Shown in pieces: positions 26,781-34,965 of a DNA stretch of 64,000 nucleotides. This DNA comes from Streptomyces mexicanus (GTDB lineage Bacteria > Actinomycetota > Actinomycetes > Streptomycetales > Streptomycetaceae), in assembly GCF_902506575.1 (NCBI RefSeq), contig NZ_LR732544.1:5415420-5479419 (forward strand), written 5' to 3'. Under the pieces are notes generated by a model. That model did no database searches. It was not told the DNA's origin and saw only the letters and a list, made by a program, of their open reading frames with translations. Numbering within the stretch: the first letter of the stretch is position 1; the number at the start of each line of letters is the position of its first letter. Made by a program: the position numbers and the translations under genes.

Positions 26781-28046
26781 TTAACCGAGCCGCTTCTCCA
26801 TGAGGGTCACCGCGTACGGGCTGCCCGTGCCGTCCGTCGTCGCGGGCCGTTCGCCGACGACCGTGTAGCCCGCCGCCTCGTAGTAGGCGCGCAGGCGCGG
26901 GTTGGTGGCGAGGCAGTCGAGGCGGGCACAGGGGCGGCCGGAGGCGGCGGTGCGGGCCTCGGCCCGGGCGAGCATCCGGCGGCCGGTGCCCGGCGGCGCG
27001 GTGTGCGGGGTGGCCATCAGGCGGTGGATGTAGCCGGCGTCGGCCGGGCGGGGGCCCCAGGCGGCGGGGTCGTCCCACCACAGTTCGAAGGCGCCGGCCA
27101 GGTCGTCGCCCGCGTGTGCCAGCCACACCTCGCCCTTGCGCATGCGGGTGCGGAAGTGCGCCTCGTCCTTCTCCCCGGGCTTCCACTGGTCGATGCCGCG
27201 GGCCAGCTGCCCGAGGGCCACGGTGTCGCGCAGCCGGACCAGGGCGGGGGCGTCCTCCGCGGTCGCCGGACGGTACGTCAGCGCCGGCCAGGTCGTCGGG
27301 GCGGGCGCGAGGAGGTGGGCGCGCAGGGTTGCGGCCAGGTCCGCCGCGTCCAGTTCGAGGGCGTCGGTGACGTACGCCTCGACCGAGCCGTACGTCTCCT
27401 TCAGCGCGGCCAGGAACAGGCGCATCACGGCGGCGGGGGCGCGGCCGTAGCCCGGCCAGGACGGGGTGCGGCCGCCGTTGCGCGCCCGCCAGTCGGCCAG
27501 GAGCGCGGGTGCGGCCAGCTCGGTGAGGCTGAAGTCCTCCACGATCGTCGGTTCCGGCACGCCGAGCAGGGCCAGGACCAGGGAGGCCAGCTGGCCGGTG
27601 CGGTCCTTGCCGGACGCGCAGTGGAAGACCAGGGGGGTGCCGGAGGCGGCCGCGTCCGCGATCAGCTCCAGGGACCGGCGGATCTCCTTGGTGCCGTCCG
27701 CCGCGACCTCCAGGTACCGCGCGGCCAGGTACGGGCCCGGCTCCACGTCCGGGCCGAGCGACGGCTGGTCGTAGGGGCGGTGCTCGATGCTGAGGTTGTG
27801 GTAGGTGAAGGACGGGTGCTCCGGGACGCGGCCCTGGCGCTCGACCTCCCAGCCGTGGCGCAGGTCGATGACCGTGCCGATGCCGAGGGCGAGGAAGCGG
27901 TCCCAGTCCGCGGTGCCGGGGCGGATCTTGCCGAGCCCGTCGGAGCGGAACAGCAGGCGCGGGCGGACGCGCGAGCCGTCCGCGGTGGCGTAGCCGCCCA
28001 GGTCGCGGAAGTTGCGCAGGGCGTCGAAGTGTATGTGTCGGTCCAC
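26781..28046 (-). CDS. Tyrosine phosphatase / GNAT acetyltransferase fusion
   Basis: The protein has 421 residues, cytoplasmic. Residues 1-250 form a Y_phosphatase3-type protein-tyrosine or lipid phosphatase: start RNFRDLGGYAT, conserved TVIDLR, and the P-loop HCASGKDRTG with catalytic C143 and R149. Residues about 255-421 form a GNAT N-acetyltransferase (YRPATAEDAPALVRLR; PPGTGRRMLARAEARTA acetyl-CoA loop; RAYYEAAGYTVVGE). The two domains are in one frame without a stop. A fusion of these activities is unusual and implies a shared pathway; the substrate is unknown. GTG 28046 has AGGG upstream; the stop is TAA, rare here. Confidence 0.9.
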   Translation of the reverse strand: MDRHIHFDALRNFRDLGGYATADGSRVRPRLLFRSDGLGKIRPGTADWDRFLALGIGTVIDLRHGWEVERQGRVPEHPSFTYHNLSIEHRPYDQPSLGPDVEPGPYLAARYLEVAADGTKEIRRSLELIADAAASGTPLVFHCASGKDRTGQLASLVLALLGVPEPTIVEDFSLTELAAPALLADWRARNGGRTPSWPGYGRAPAAVMRLFLAALKETYGSVEAYVTDALELDAADLAATLRAHLLAPAPTTWPALTYRPATAEDAPALVRLRDTVALGQLARGIDQWKPGEKDEAHFRTRMRKGEVWLAHAGDDLAGAFELWWDDPAAWGPRPADAGYIHRLMATPHTAPPGTGRRMLARAEARTAASGRPCARLDCLATNPRLRAYYEAAGYTVVGERPATTDGTGSPYAVTLMEKRLG

Positions 28047-28089
28047 GGTCAGTGACCCTAGGCTGCCGTCCGCCCCGCCGTCCGGGGGT

Positions 28090-28248
28090 TCACTTGGCGT
28101 GGCGTACGGCGTAGATCATGACGAACGCCACGATGTGGATGCCGAAGAGGAAGTAGCCGAGGTAGTACCAGACGTACCGCTCGCGCTTCTTCTCCAGGGC
28201 GAGACGGTCGCGCTCGGCGGCGTCCCGCGCGGACTGGTCGGCGCTCAC
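28090..28248 (-). CDS. Small membrane protein, 52 aa
   Basis: A short gene starting GTG 28248 and ending TGA 28090-28092. The product begins with a charged helix (SADQSARDAAERDRLALEKKRERY) followed by one hydrophobic helix (VWYYLGYFLFGIHIVAFVMIYAV) and a basic end RHAK. It resembles the DUF6126 small membrane proteins of Streptomyces. The GTGA overlap with the stop of the upstream SDR gene (28245-28248) indicates translational coupling. The helix count predicts one crossing with the charged end inside or lying on the membrane. Function is unknown. Confidence 0.72.
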   Translation of the reverse strand: MSADQSARDAAERDRLALEKKRERYVWYYLGYFLFGIHIVAFVMIYAVRHAK

Positions 28249-29021
28249 CGCTCCCGGTGCACCTTGGTGTTCGACGCCTGGGCGCGCGGGCGCACCACCA
28301 GCAGGTCGATGTTGACGTGGCTGGGGCGGGTCACCGCCCAGGTGATGGTGTCGGCGACGTCGTCGGCGGTCAGCGGTTCGGCGACGCCCTCGTAGACCTT
28401 CGCCGCCTTCTCGGTGTCGCCGCCGAAGCGGGTGAGGGCGAACTCCTCGGTCTTGACCATGCCGGGCGCGATCTCGATGACGCGGACCGGCTGCCCGACG
28501 ATCTCCAGCCGGAGGGTCTCGGCCAGGACGTGGGCGCCGTGCTTGGCGGCGACGTAGCCCGCGCCGCCCTCGTAGGTGGCGTGGCCCGCGGTGGAGGAGA
28601 CCACCACGACCGTGCCGTCGCCGCTCGCGACCAGCTTGGGCAGCAGGGCCTGGGTGAGGTTGAGGGTGCCGATGACGTTCGTCTCGTACATGGTGCGCCA
28701 GTCGGCGGGGTCGCCGGTGGCCACCGGGTCGGCGCCGAGCGCGCCGCCCGCGTTGTTGACCAGGACGCCGACGGTCGTGAAGGCGGTGGCGAACTCGTCG
28801 ACGGCGGCCCGGTCGGTGACGTCCAGCGGGTAGGCGGTGGCGGCGTGGCCGGCCGCGTTGATCTCCTCGGCCAGCGCCTCGATGCGGTCCTTGCGGCGGG
28901 CGGTCAGCACCACGCGGTATCCCGCGGCGGCCAGCTGCCGCGCCGTGGCGGCGCCGATGCCGCTGCTCGCGCCGGTGACGACGGCGATGCGGGAGGCGGC
29001 GGGCGGTACGGCGGTGGCCAT
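28245..29021 (-). CDS. Short-chain dehydrogenase/reductase
   Basis: The protein has 258 residues, normal for a classical SDR. It has the NAD(P)-binding TGASSGIG near the N-terminus, then TARRKDR (arginine-rich, favouring NADP), NNAG, the catalytic serine in VVSSTAGH and the YVAAK catalytic Tyr-Lys pair, then IAPGMVKTEEF. It is related to the YdfG-like serine or 3-hydroxy acid dehydrogenases; the substrate cannot be read. ATG 29021 has GAGGAG upstream. It precedes and overlaps the small membrane protein gene. Confidence 0.92.
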   Translation of the reverse strand: MATAVPPAASRIAVVTGASSGIGAATARQLAAAGYRVVLTARRKDRIEALAEEINAAGHAATAYPLDVTDRAAVDEFATAFTTVGVLVNNAGGALGADPVATGDPADWRTMYETNVIGTLNLTQALLPKLVASGDGTVVVVSSTAGHATYEGGAGYVAAKHGAHVLAETLRLEIVGQPVRVIEIAPGMVKTEEFALTRFGGDTEKAAKVYEGVAEPLTADDVADTITWAVTRPSHVNIDLLVVRPRAQASNTKVHRER

Positions 29022-29073
29022 GGGCTGCTCCTCGGGGAATGTCCGGCTCGGCTCCGCCCAGCGTAGGCGAACG

Positions 29074-29415
29074 TCAGCCGCCGTTCCGCGGCGCCCACAT
29101 GATGACCGCCATGCCGGCGAGGCAGACCAGCGCGCCGGTGAGGTCCCAGCGGTCGGGCCGGTAGCCGTCCGCGACGACGCCCCACAGGATCGAGCCGGCG
29201 ACGAAGATCCCGCCGTAGGCGGCGAGGATGCGGCCGAAGTGGGCGTCGGGCTGGAAGGTGGCGACGAGGCCGTACGCGCCGAGCGCGAGCACGCCGCCGG
29301 CGGCCCACAGCCAGCCGCGGTGTTCGCGCACGCCCTGCCACACCAGCCAGGCGCCGCCGATCTCGAAGAGCGCGGCGAGGACGAACAGGGCGGCGGAGCG
29401 GAGGATCACGGGCAT
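29074..29415 (-). CDS. YnfA/UPF0060 family membrane protein
   Basis: The protein has 113 residues with four transmembrane segments, start MPVILRSAALFVLAALFEIGGAWLVWQ, then GLVATFQPDAHFGRILAAYGG and a final ALVCLAGMAVIMWAP. This matches the YnfA family, a small inner-membrane family distantly like SMR transporters, with transport of small cations proposed but not settled. ATG 29415 marks the conserved N-terminus. A 31-bp tandem repeat lies directly upstream. Confidence 0.88.
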   Translation of the reverse strand: MPVILRSAALFVLAALFEIGGAWLVWQGVREHRGWLWAAGGVLALGAYGLVATFQPDAHFGRILAAYGGIFVAGSILWGVVADGYRPDRWDLTGALVCLAGMAVIMWAPRNGG

Positions 29416-29452
29416 GGGGGCAGCTTCGCACGGGCCCGTGACCGCCCGGACC

Positions 29453-29637
29453 GCTGCCCGCCCGGACGCTCGGCCACCCGGATGCTGCCCGTCCGGACGC
29501 TCGGCCACCCGGATGCTGCCCGTCCGAACGTCCGGCCACCTGGGCGCTGCCCGTCCGGACGTCCGGGAGCAGCGGGCTGCCCGTCCGGACGTCCGCGAGC
29601 CCGGAGGCTGCCCGCCCGGACGCCCGGGCGTCCGGAG
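29453..29637. repeat. Six imperfect tandem copies of a 31-bp unit
   Basis: Units start at 29453, 29484, 29515, 29546, 29576 and 29607, each opening GCTGCCCGyCCGgACG. The first two are nearly identical over 31 bp, and later ones diverge in the second half. The array fills the gap between the ynfA-like and LysR genes. There are no spacers, so it is not a CRISPR array. Confidence 0.85.
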
Positions 29638-29655
29638 GGCCGCCGGTCCGGGCGG

Positions 29656-30600
29656 TCACGGGCTGCTGCGGCGGGCCCAGGGCGGGGTCCACACCTCGCC
29701 GGGGACGCGGTGGTCGCCCGCGGTGCGGGTGAGGTGGTCGCGCAGGGCGGCCAGCGCGGGGTGCGGGTTGTCGCGGTGGTGGAGCAGGCAGTGCGGGTAG
29801 GCCGGAACCGGGTGGCGCAGGGGGATGCGGCGCAGGTCGTAGTCGGCGGGCCACAGCACGCGGGTGAGTTCACCGACGAAGGTGGTCAGGCTGGGGGAGT
29901 CGGCGAGGACGTCGGGCAGGGGCACGGTGCCGAAGTGGGGGCCGACGACATCGATGGCCAGGCCGAAGGCGGCGGCGAGGTCGGCGTAGTAGGCGGCCCA
30001 CTCGCTGCCGGGGGCGAGCTCGGGCATCCAGATCGGGTGCCCGGCGAGGTCGGCGGGGCGTACGGAGCGGGCGTCGGCGAAGGGGTGGGCCGGGCCCGTC
30101 AGCAGGTGGAGGGGTTCGTCGAGGACCGGGGTCGCCGTGATGTCGTCGGGCAGGGTCCGGCCGGGCATGGTGACGGCGCGGAACGAGGCGTCGACGGTGC
30201 CCGCGCGCAGGGCGGCGACGGCTGCCTCCACGTCGTGCAGGGTCACCACGTCCAGCGCGGTGTCCGGGTGGGCGCGCAGGAAGTCGCGCAGCAGGGCGGC
30301 CGGGGCGAGCTTGCGGCCGATGACGTCGACGCGCAGGGCCCGCCGGCCGGGGCGTACGGAGGCCGCCGCGCGTTCCTCGGCGCGCAGCAGCTCGCGGGCG
30401 TGGGGCAGGAAGGCCTGCCCGTCGACGGTGAGCCGGGCGCCGCGCGCGGTCCGGGTGAACAGCCGTACCCCGAGCTGCTTCTCCAGGGTGGCGATGCGCT
30501 TGGAGACGGCCTGCTGGGTGATCGACAGGTCGGTGGCGGCGTCCTGGAACCGGCCCGCGTCCGCTGCGGCGACGAAGGTGCGCACGGCATTGAGGTCCAC
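29656..30600 (-). CDS. LysR-family transcriptional regulator
   Basis: The protein has 314 residues. The N-terminal winged helix is clear (DLNAVRTFVAAADAGRFQDAATDLSITQQAVSKRIATLEKQLGVRLFTRTARG), followed by the periplasmic-binding-like effector domain. GTG 30600 gives the usual LysR N-terminus; GTG 30633 would add 11 residues but lies inside the palindromic operator, so it is less likely. It is divergent from an MFS exporter gene and is probably its regulator, as in many LysR pairs. The effector is unknown. Confidence 0.9.
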   Translation of the reverse strand: MDLNAVRTFVAAADAGRFQDAATDLSITQQAVSKRIATLEKQLGVRLFTRTARGARLTVDGQAFLPHARELLRAEERAAASVRPGRRALRVDVIGRKLAPAALLRDFLRAHPDTALDVVTLHDVEAAVAALRAGTVDASFRAVTMPGRTLPDDITATPVLDEPLHLLTGPAHPFADARSVRPADLAGHPIWMPELAPGSEWAAYYADLAAAFGLAIDVVGPHFGTVPLPDVLADSPSLTTFVGELTRVLWPADYDLRRIPLRHPVPAYPHCLLHHRDNPHPALAALRDHLTRTAGDHRVPGEVWTPPWARRSSP

Positions 30601-30630
30601 GTCGTTCGAGCCTAGCCGCAGGGGGGTCGT

Positions 30631-30668
30631 CACAACCGTCGGTTGTGTCCGGGCGGCCGGTCGGTTGT
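30631..30668. promoter_or_regulatory. Operator between the LysR and MFS genes
   Basis: CACAACCG-T-CGGTTGTG (30631-30647) is a perfect 8-bp-arm dyad. The half-site TCGGTTGT recurs at 30661-30668, 22 bp on, about two helical turns. A strong dyad plus a weaker half-site two turns away is the recognition/activation-site layout of LysR regulators. Confidence 0.65.
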
Positions 30669-30758
30669 TTGCCGGGCGGCCCGGCCGGCGGCTTGGATAC
30701 GCGAGGCCCGGTGGGTGAGGGCCGGTGGAGACGGCCGGTCCGGGAGGAGGTGCGGACG

Positions 30759-32042
30759 GTGGTGGCGCGGCGGGCGCTGGGGCGGCGGTTCGGATGGCTG
30801 TGGACGGCGTACGCGGTCAGCACGTTCGGGACCTGGCTGGCCTTCGACGCGTTCTCGCTGATCGCGGTGGTGGTGCTGCACGCCGGGTCGGCCGAGGTGG
30901 CGCTGCTGTCGGCGGCGGGCCCGGCGGTGGGCGCGGTGCTGGCGGCGCCGCTCGGGCCGTGGATCGAGTTCCGGCGCAAGCGGCCGGTGATGATCGCGAC
31001 GGACCTGGTGCGGTGTGCCGCGCTGGCGAGCGTGCCGGTGGCGTTCGCGCTGGGCGGGCTCGGGGTCGGCTGGCTGCTGGCGGTGTCGGTGGTGGTGGCC
31101 GCGGCGGACATCGCGTTCGCCGCGGCGAGCGGGGCGTACCTGAAGAGTCTGGTGCCGGCGGCGGACCTGCTGGTGGCGTCCAGCCGCTTCGAGTCGACGA
31201 CGTGGACGGCGAGCGTGCTGGGGCCGCCGGCCGGGGGCGCGTTGATCGGATGGTTCGGCCCGGTGGTGACCGTGGCGGCGGACGCGGTCAGCTATCTGCT
31301 GTCGGCCGCGGCGATCCGGGCGATCGGCGGGACGGAGCCCGAGCCGAGGCCGCGGACGGCACCGGGTGGGACGCCGGCGCGGCTGCGGGCGGGCGAGCTG
31401 CTCGAAGGGTGGCGGCTCATCCTGACCCACCCGGGGCTGCGGCCGCTGTTCTTCCACACGCTCCTGACCAACGCCCTGATCATGGTGGCCGCGCCGCTGC
31501 TGGCCGTACTGATGCTCGGCCCGCTGGGGTTCGCGCCGTGGCAGTACGGTCTCGCCTTCGCCGCGCCCTGCCTGGGCGGCCTGGCCGGCTCCCGGCTGGC
31601 GCGCCGGCTGGTCGCACGGTACGGGCAGCGGCGGGTGATGCTCACCGCGGGGGCGCTGCGGGTGTGCTGGCCCGTGGGGCTGGTCTTCGTCCGGCCGGGC
31701 GTGCCCGGGCTGGTGCTGGTGATGGGGATCGAGCTGGTGCTGATCGCCTGCTGTGCCGTCTTCAACCCGGTGTTCGCGGCCCACCGGCTGGAGCAGACCC
31801 CGTCGGACCGGGTGGCCCGTACGCTGGCGGCCTGGTCGGTCACGGGCAAGGCGACCACCGCGGCGCTGACCGCGCTGTGGGGTCTGCTGGCCACGCTCAC
31901 CACCCCTCGCACGGCGATCGGCGCCGCCGGGCTGCTCCTGCTGGCGACACCGCTGCTGCTGCCGTGGCGCGAGCGGGGGACGGGGCGGCCCGCACCGGTC
32001 ACGCCGGCGGCGGAAACGGCGGGGGCGGCGGAGGCCGCTTGA
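30759..32042 (+). CDS. Major facilitator superfamily transporter
   Basis: The protein has 427 residues with 10-12 hydrophobic segments. GTG 30759 lies 8 bases after GGGAGGAGG. Segments such as FGWLWTAYAVSTFGTWLAFDAFSLIAVVVLH, then AAPLGPWIEFRRKRPVMIATDLVR (the basic loop 2-3 motif of the MFS), and later GSRLARRLVARYGQRRVML, place it among MFS drug or siderophore exporters (MFS_3-like). It is divergently transcribed from a LysR gene with a shared operator, so expression probably depends on that regulator. The substrate is unknown. Confidence 0.9.
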   Translation: MVARRALGRRFGWLWTAYAVSTFGTWLAFDAFSLIAVVVLHAGSAEVALLSAAGPAVGAVLAAPLGPWIEFRRKRPVMIATDLVRCAALASVPVAFALGGLGVGWLLAVSVVVAAADIAFAAASGAYLKSLVPAADLLVASSRFESTTWTASVLGPPAGGALIGWFGPVVTVAADAVSYLLSAAAIRAIGGTEPEPRPRTAPGGTPARLRAGELLEGWRLILTHPGLRPLFFHTLLTNALIMVAAPLLAVLMLGPLGFAPWQYGLAFAAPCLGGLAGSRLARRLVARYGQRRVMLTAGALRVCWPVGLVFVRPGVPGLVLVMGIELVLIACCAVFNPVFAAHRLEQTPSDRVARTLAAWSVTGKATTAALTALWGLLATLTTPRTAIGAAGLLLLATPLLLPWRERGTGRPAPVTPAAETAGAAEAA

Positions 32043-32173
32043 CCGGGCGAGCGCGGTGAGCGCGGCGACCGGTGATCCGGTGACCCCTATCAGGTCTGCG
32101 ACCGCCGACCGTCTGGGCGCCGCCGACCGTCTGTGCGGAATACCCGAGGCCCGGGGATGGTTCACCCGCTATA

Positions 32174-32187
32174 GTTGAATGCTCAAC
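32174..32187. promoter_or_regulatory. Inverted repeat overlapping a -10 box
   Basis: GTTGA-ATGC-TCAAC lies 20 bases before the flavin monooxygenase gene and overlaps TATAGT (32170-32175), a good -10 box. TTGA/TCAA dyads of this spacing are typical MarR-family sites, so repression by a MarR-type protein is plausible. No such gene is adjacent. Confidence 0.5.
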
Positions 32188-32207
32188 AACATGGAGGGTG
32201 AGCGACC

Positions 32208-33335
32208 ATGCAGTTCGGGATCTTCAGCGTCGGCGACGTCACGCCGGACCCCACCACCGGCCGGACGCCGACCGAGCGCGAGCGCATCAAGGCCATGGTC
32301 GCCATCGCGCTGAAGGCCGAGGAGGTCGGCCTGGACGTCTTCGCGACCGGCGAGCACCACAACCCGCCGTTCGTGCCGTCGTCCCCGACCACCATGCTCG
32401 GCTACATAGCCGCGCGGACGCAGAGGCTGATCCTGTCCACCTCCACCACGCTGATCACCACCAACGACCCGGTGAAGATCGCCGAGGACTTCGCGATGCT
32501 CCAGCACCTCGCGGACGGCCGGGTGGACCTGATGATGGGGCGCGGCAACACCGGCCCGGTCTATCCCTGGTTCGGGCAGGACATCCGCCAGGGCATCAAC
32601 CTGGCCATCGAGAACTACGCCCTGCTGCACCGGCTGTGGCGCGAGGACGTCGTGGACTGGGAGGGCAAGTTCCGTACGCCGCTCCAGGGCTTCACCGCCA
32701 CGCCTCGCCCGCTGGACGGCGTACCGCCCTTCGTCTGGCACGGCTCCATCCGCTCCCCGCAGATCGCGGAGCAGGCCGCGTACTACGGCGACGGGTTCTT
32801 CCACAACAACATCTTCTGGCCCGCCGACCACACCAAGCGGATGGTCGAGCTGTACCGGACCCGGTACGCCCACTACGGGCACGGCACGCCCGAGCAGGCG
32901 ATCGTCGGCCTGGGCGGCCAGGTGTTCATGCGGAAGAACTCCCAGGACGCGGTGCGCGAGTTCCGCCCGTACTTCGACAACGCCCCGGTCTACGGCCACG
33001 GGCCCTCCCTGGAGGAGTTCACCGCCCAGACCCCGCTGACCGTGGGCTCGCCGCAGCAGGTGATCGAAAAGACGCTGTCCTTCCGCGAGTACGCCGGCGA
33101 CTACCAGCGCCAGTTGTTCCTGATGGACCACGCCGGGCTGCCGCTCAAGACGGTCCTGGAGCAGCTCGACCTGCTCGGCGAGGAGGTCGTACCGGTGCTG
33201 CGCGCGGAGTTCGCCAAGGGCCGCCCGGCCGACGTGCCCGACGCGCCGACCCACGCGTCCCTGCTGGCCGCGAAGGACGCCCAGCAGGACTCCCCCACCG
33301 TCCGGAGCGACTCCCAGGAGGCGAGCACCGTATGA
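32208..33335 (+). CDS. LLM-class flavin-dependent monooxygenase (CE1758-like)
   Basis: The protein has 375 residues, a luciferase-like TIM-barrel: MQFGIFSVGDV start, TGEHHNPPFVPSSP, a LSTSTTLITTNDPVKIAEDFAMLQHLADGRVDLMMGRG segment of the bacterial luciferase fold, and SIRSPQIAEQAAYYGDGFFH. It uses reduced FMN and O2; the substrate is unknown. It matches the CE1758 family that pairs with a CE1759-type FMN reductase, and that partner follows directly with an ATGA overlap (33332-33335). ATG 32208 has a perfect GGAGGGTGA site. Confidence 0.92.
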   Translation: MQFGIFSVGDVTPDPTTGRTPTERERIKAMVAIALKAEEVGLDVFATGEHHNPPFVPSSPTTMLGYIAARTQRLILSTSTTLITTNDPVKIAEDFAMLQHLADGRVDLMMGRGNTGPVYPWFGQDIRQGINLAIENYALLHRLWREDVVDWEGKFRTPLQGFTATPRPLDGVPPFVWHGSIRSPQIAEQAAYYGDGFFHNNIFWPADHTKRMVELYRTRYAHYGHGTPEQAIVGLGGQVFMRKNSQDAVREFRPYFDNAPVYGHGPSLEEFTAQTPLTVGSPQQVIEKTLSFREYAGDYQRQLFLMDHAGLPLKTVLEQLDLLGEEVVPVLRAEFAKGRPADVPDAPTHASLLAAKDAQQDSPTVRSDSQEASTV

Positions 33336-33952
33336 GCGAGCGGAAGATCGTCGTCGTCTCGGCGGGGCTGAGCGTGCCGTCCTCCCCCCGGCTGCTCGGC
33401 GACCGCCTCGCCCAGGCCGTCGCCGCGCGCACCGGCGCGGAGGTGCGGGGGATCGAGGTACGCGACCTCGCCGTCGCCATCGCGCACCACCTCACCAGCG
33501 GTTTCCCCGGGCCCGACCTGGCCGCCGCGCTGGACGCGGTGACCGGTGCGGACGGGCTGATCGTGGTCACCCCGGTGTTCTCGGCGTCGTACAGCGGACT
33601 GTTCAAGTCCTTCTTCGACGTGCTCGGGGCGTGGGACAGGGACGCGCTGGCGGGCAAGCCGGTGCTGATCGCCGCCACCGGCGGCAGCGCCCGGCACTCC
33701 CTGGTCCTGGACCACGCGCTGCGCCCGCTGCTGGCGTACCTGCGGGCCGTGGTCGCGCCCACCGGCGTCTACGCCGCCTCCGAGGACTGGGGCGCCGAGG
33801 GCCTGCCGGAACGCATCGACCGGGCGGCCGGGGAACTCGCGGCGCTCATGACCGGGGCGCCCGCCCGGCAGCCGGCCCCCGGCGCGCAGCGCTCCGGGGA
33901 CGACCTGGCGGTGGTCCCCTTCGAGGAACAGCTCGCGGCACTGCGCCCCTGA
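33332..33952 (+). CDS. NADPH-dependent FMN reductase (CE1759-like)
   Basis: The protein has 206 residues. It is a flavodoxin-like reductase with KIVVVSAGLSVPSSPRLLGDRLA at the N-terminus and the FMN-binding TPVFSASYSGLFKSFFD. It supplies FMNH2 to the monooxygenase encoded just before it; the ATGA overlap shows coupled translation at equal dose. The site CCAGGAGGCG precedes ATG 33332. The pair is a complete two-component flavin system. Confidence 0.92.
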   Translation: MSERKIVVVSAGLSVPSSPRLLGDRLAQAVAARTGAEVRGIEVRDLAVAIAHHLTSGFPGPDLAAALDAVTGADGLIVVTPVFSASYSGLFKSFFDVLGAWDRDALAGKPVLIAATGGSARHSLVLDHALRPLLAYLRAVVAPTGVYAASEDWGAEGLPERIDRAAGELAALMTGAPARQPAPGAQRSGDDLAVVPFEEQLAALRP

Positions 33953-34215
33953 GGGGGCGCACCGCGCCCCTGACGGGCGGCACCGCGCCCCTGTGCGGGG
34001 GACGACCGGCGGGCACCGCGCCTGACCGGAAAGCACTGGCGCCCGGGCCGGCACCGTCGGCCGGCGGGGAGAGGACCGTGGACGGCCGACGGTGACAGCA
34101 GCGTAGGCGGCCGGCCGCTCCCGGTCGCGTCCCCGCCGGTGAGAGGCGGGGAAAAAGCGGGATCGTAGGCCCGAGCGCCCGGGCGGCACCGCTGCCGCCT
34201 TGGCAGACTGGACGC

Positions 34216-34965
34216 GTGCCTCAGACTGTGCTGCTCGCCGAAGACGACCGCGCCATCCGTCACGCCCTGGAACGGGCGCTGACCCTGGAGGGCTACGAGG
34301 TGACCGCGGTCGCCGACGGGGTGGAAGCACTCGCGCAGGCGCACAAGAACCCGCCGGACGTCCTCGTCCTGGACGTGATGATGCCGGGCATCGACGGGCT
34401 GCAGGTGTGCCGGGTGCTGCGCGCCGAGGGCGACCGCACCCCGATCCTCATGCTCACCGCGCTGGTGGAGACCGCGGACCGGATCGCCGGCCTGGACGCC
34501 GGCGCCGACGACTACGTCGTCAAGCCGTTCGACGTCGAGGAGGTCTTCGCCCGGCTGCGGGCCCTGCTGCGCCGCACCAGCCCCGCGGGTTCCGCCGGCA
34601 CCGCCGCGTCCGGTACCCCCGCGGCCGGCGGCGACGCCCCGGCGAAGGGCCCGCAGACTCCCGAGCGGCACATCGGAGCCGCCGGCATCCGCATGGACGT
34701 GCAGGCCCGCCGGGTGTGGCGGGGCACGCGCGAGGTGGAGCTGACCCGCACCGAGTTCGAACTGCTGGAACTGCTGGTCCGCAACGCGGGCATCGTCCTG
34801 GACCACTCCACCATCTACGACCGGATCTGGGGCTACGACTTCGGCCCCGGCTCCAAGAACCTCGCCGTGTACGTCGGCTACCTGCGCCGCAAGCTCGACG
34901 AGCCGGGCGCGCCGCAGCTGATCCACACCGTCCGCGGGGTCGGTTACGTGCTGCGGGAGGACTGA
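34216..34965 (+). CDS. Two-component response regulator, OmpR/PhoB type
   Basis: The protein has 249 residues. The receiver domain has the acidic pair ED (9-10), phospho-acceptor D53 (in VLVLDVMMPGIDG), T81 and K103 (VVKPFD). An Ala/Gly/Pro-rich linker, longer than usual, leads to a winged-helix trans_reg_C domain (VELTRTEFELLELLVRNAGIVL; GSKNLAVYVGYLRRKLDE). It binds DNA when phosphorylated by the histidine kinase whose GTG starts directly after the TGA. GTG 34216 is the start; the operon continues with a GNAT gene. The signal is unknown. Confidence 0.95.
   Translation: MPQTVLLAEDDRAIRHALERALTLEGYEVTAVADGVEALAQAHKNPPDVLVLDVMMPGIDGLQVCRVLRAEGDRTPILMLTALVETADRIAGLDAGADDYVVKPFDVEEVFARLRALLRRTSPAGSAGTAASGTPAAGGDAPAKGPQTPERHIGAAGIRMDVQARRVWRGTREVELTRTEFELLELLVRNAGIVLDHSTIYDRIWGYDFGPGSKNLAVYVGYLRRKLDEPGAPQLIHTVRGVGYVLRED

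Noticed and set aside
29453..29637. CRISPR array
   Set aside because: The units are contiguous without unique spacers and degenerate steadily, and no cas genes are in the window.
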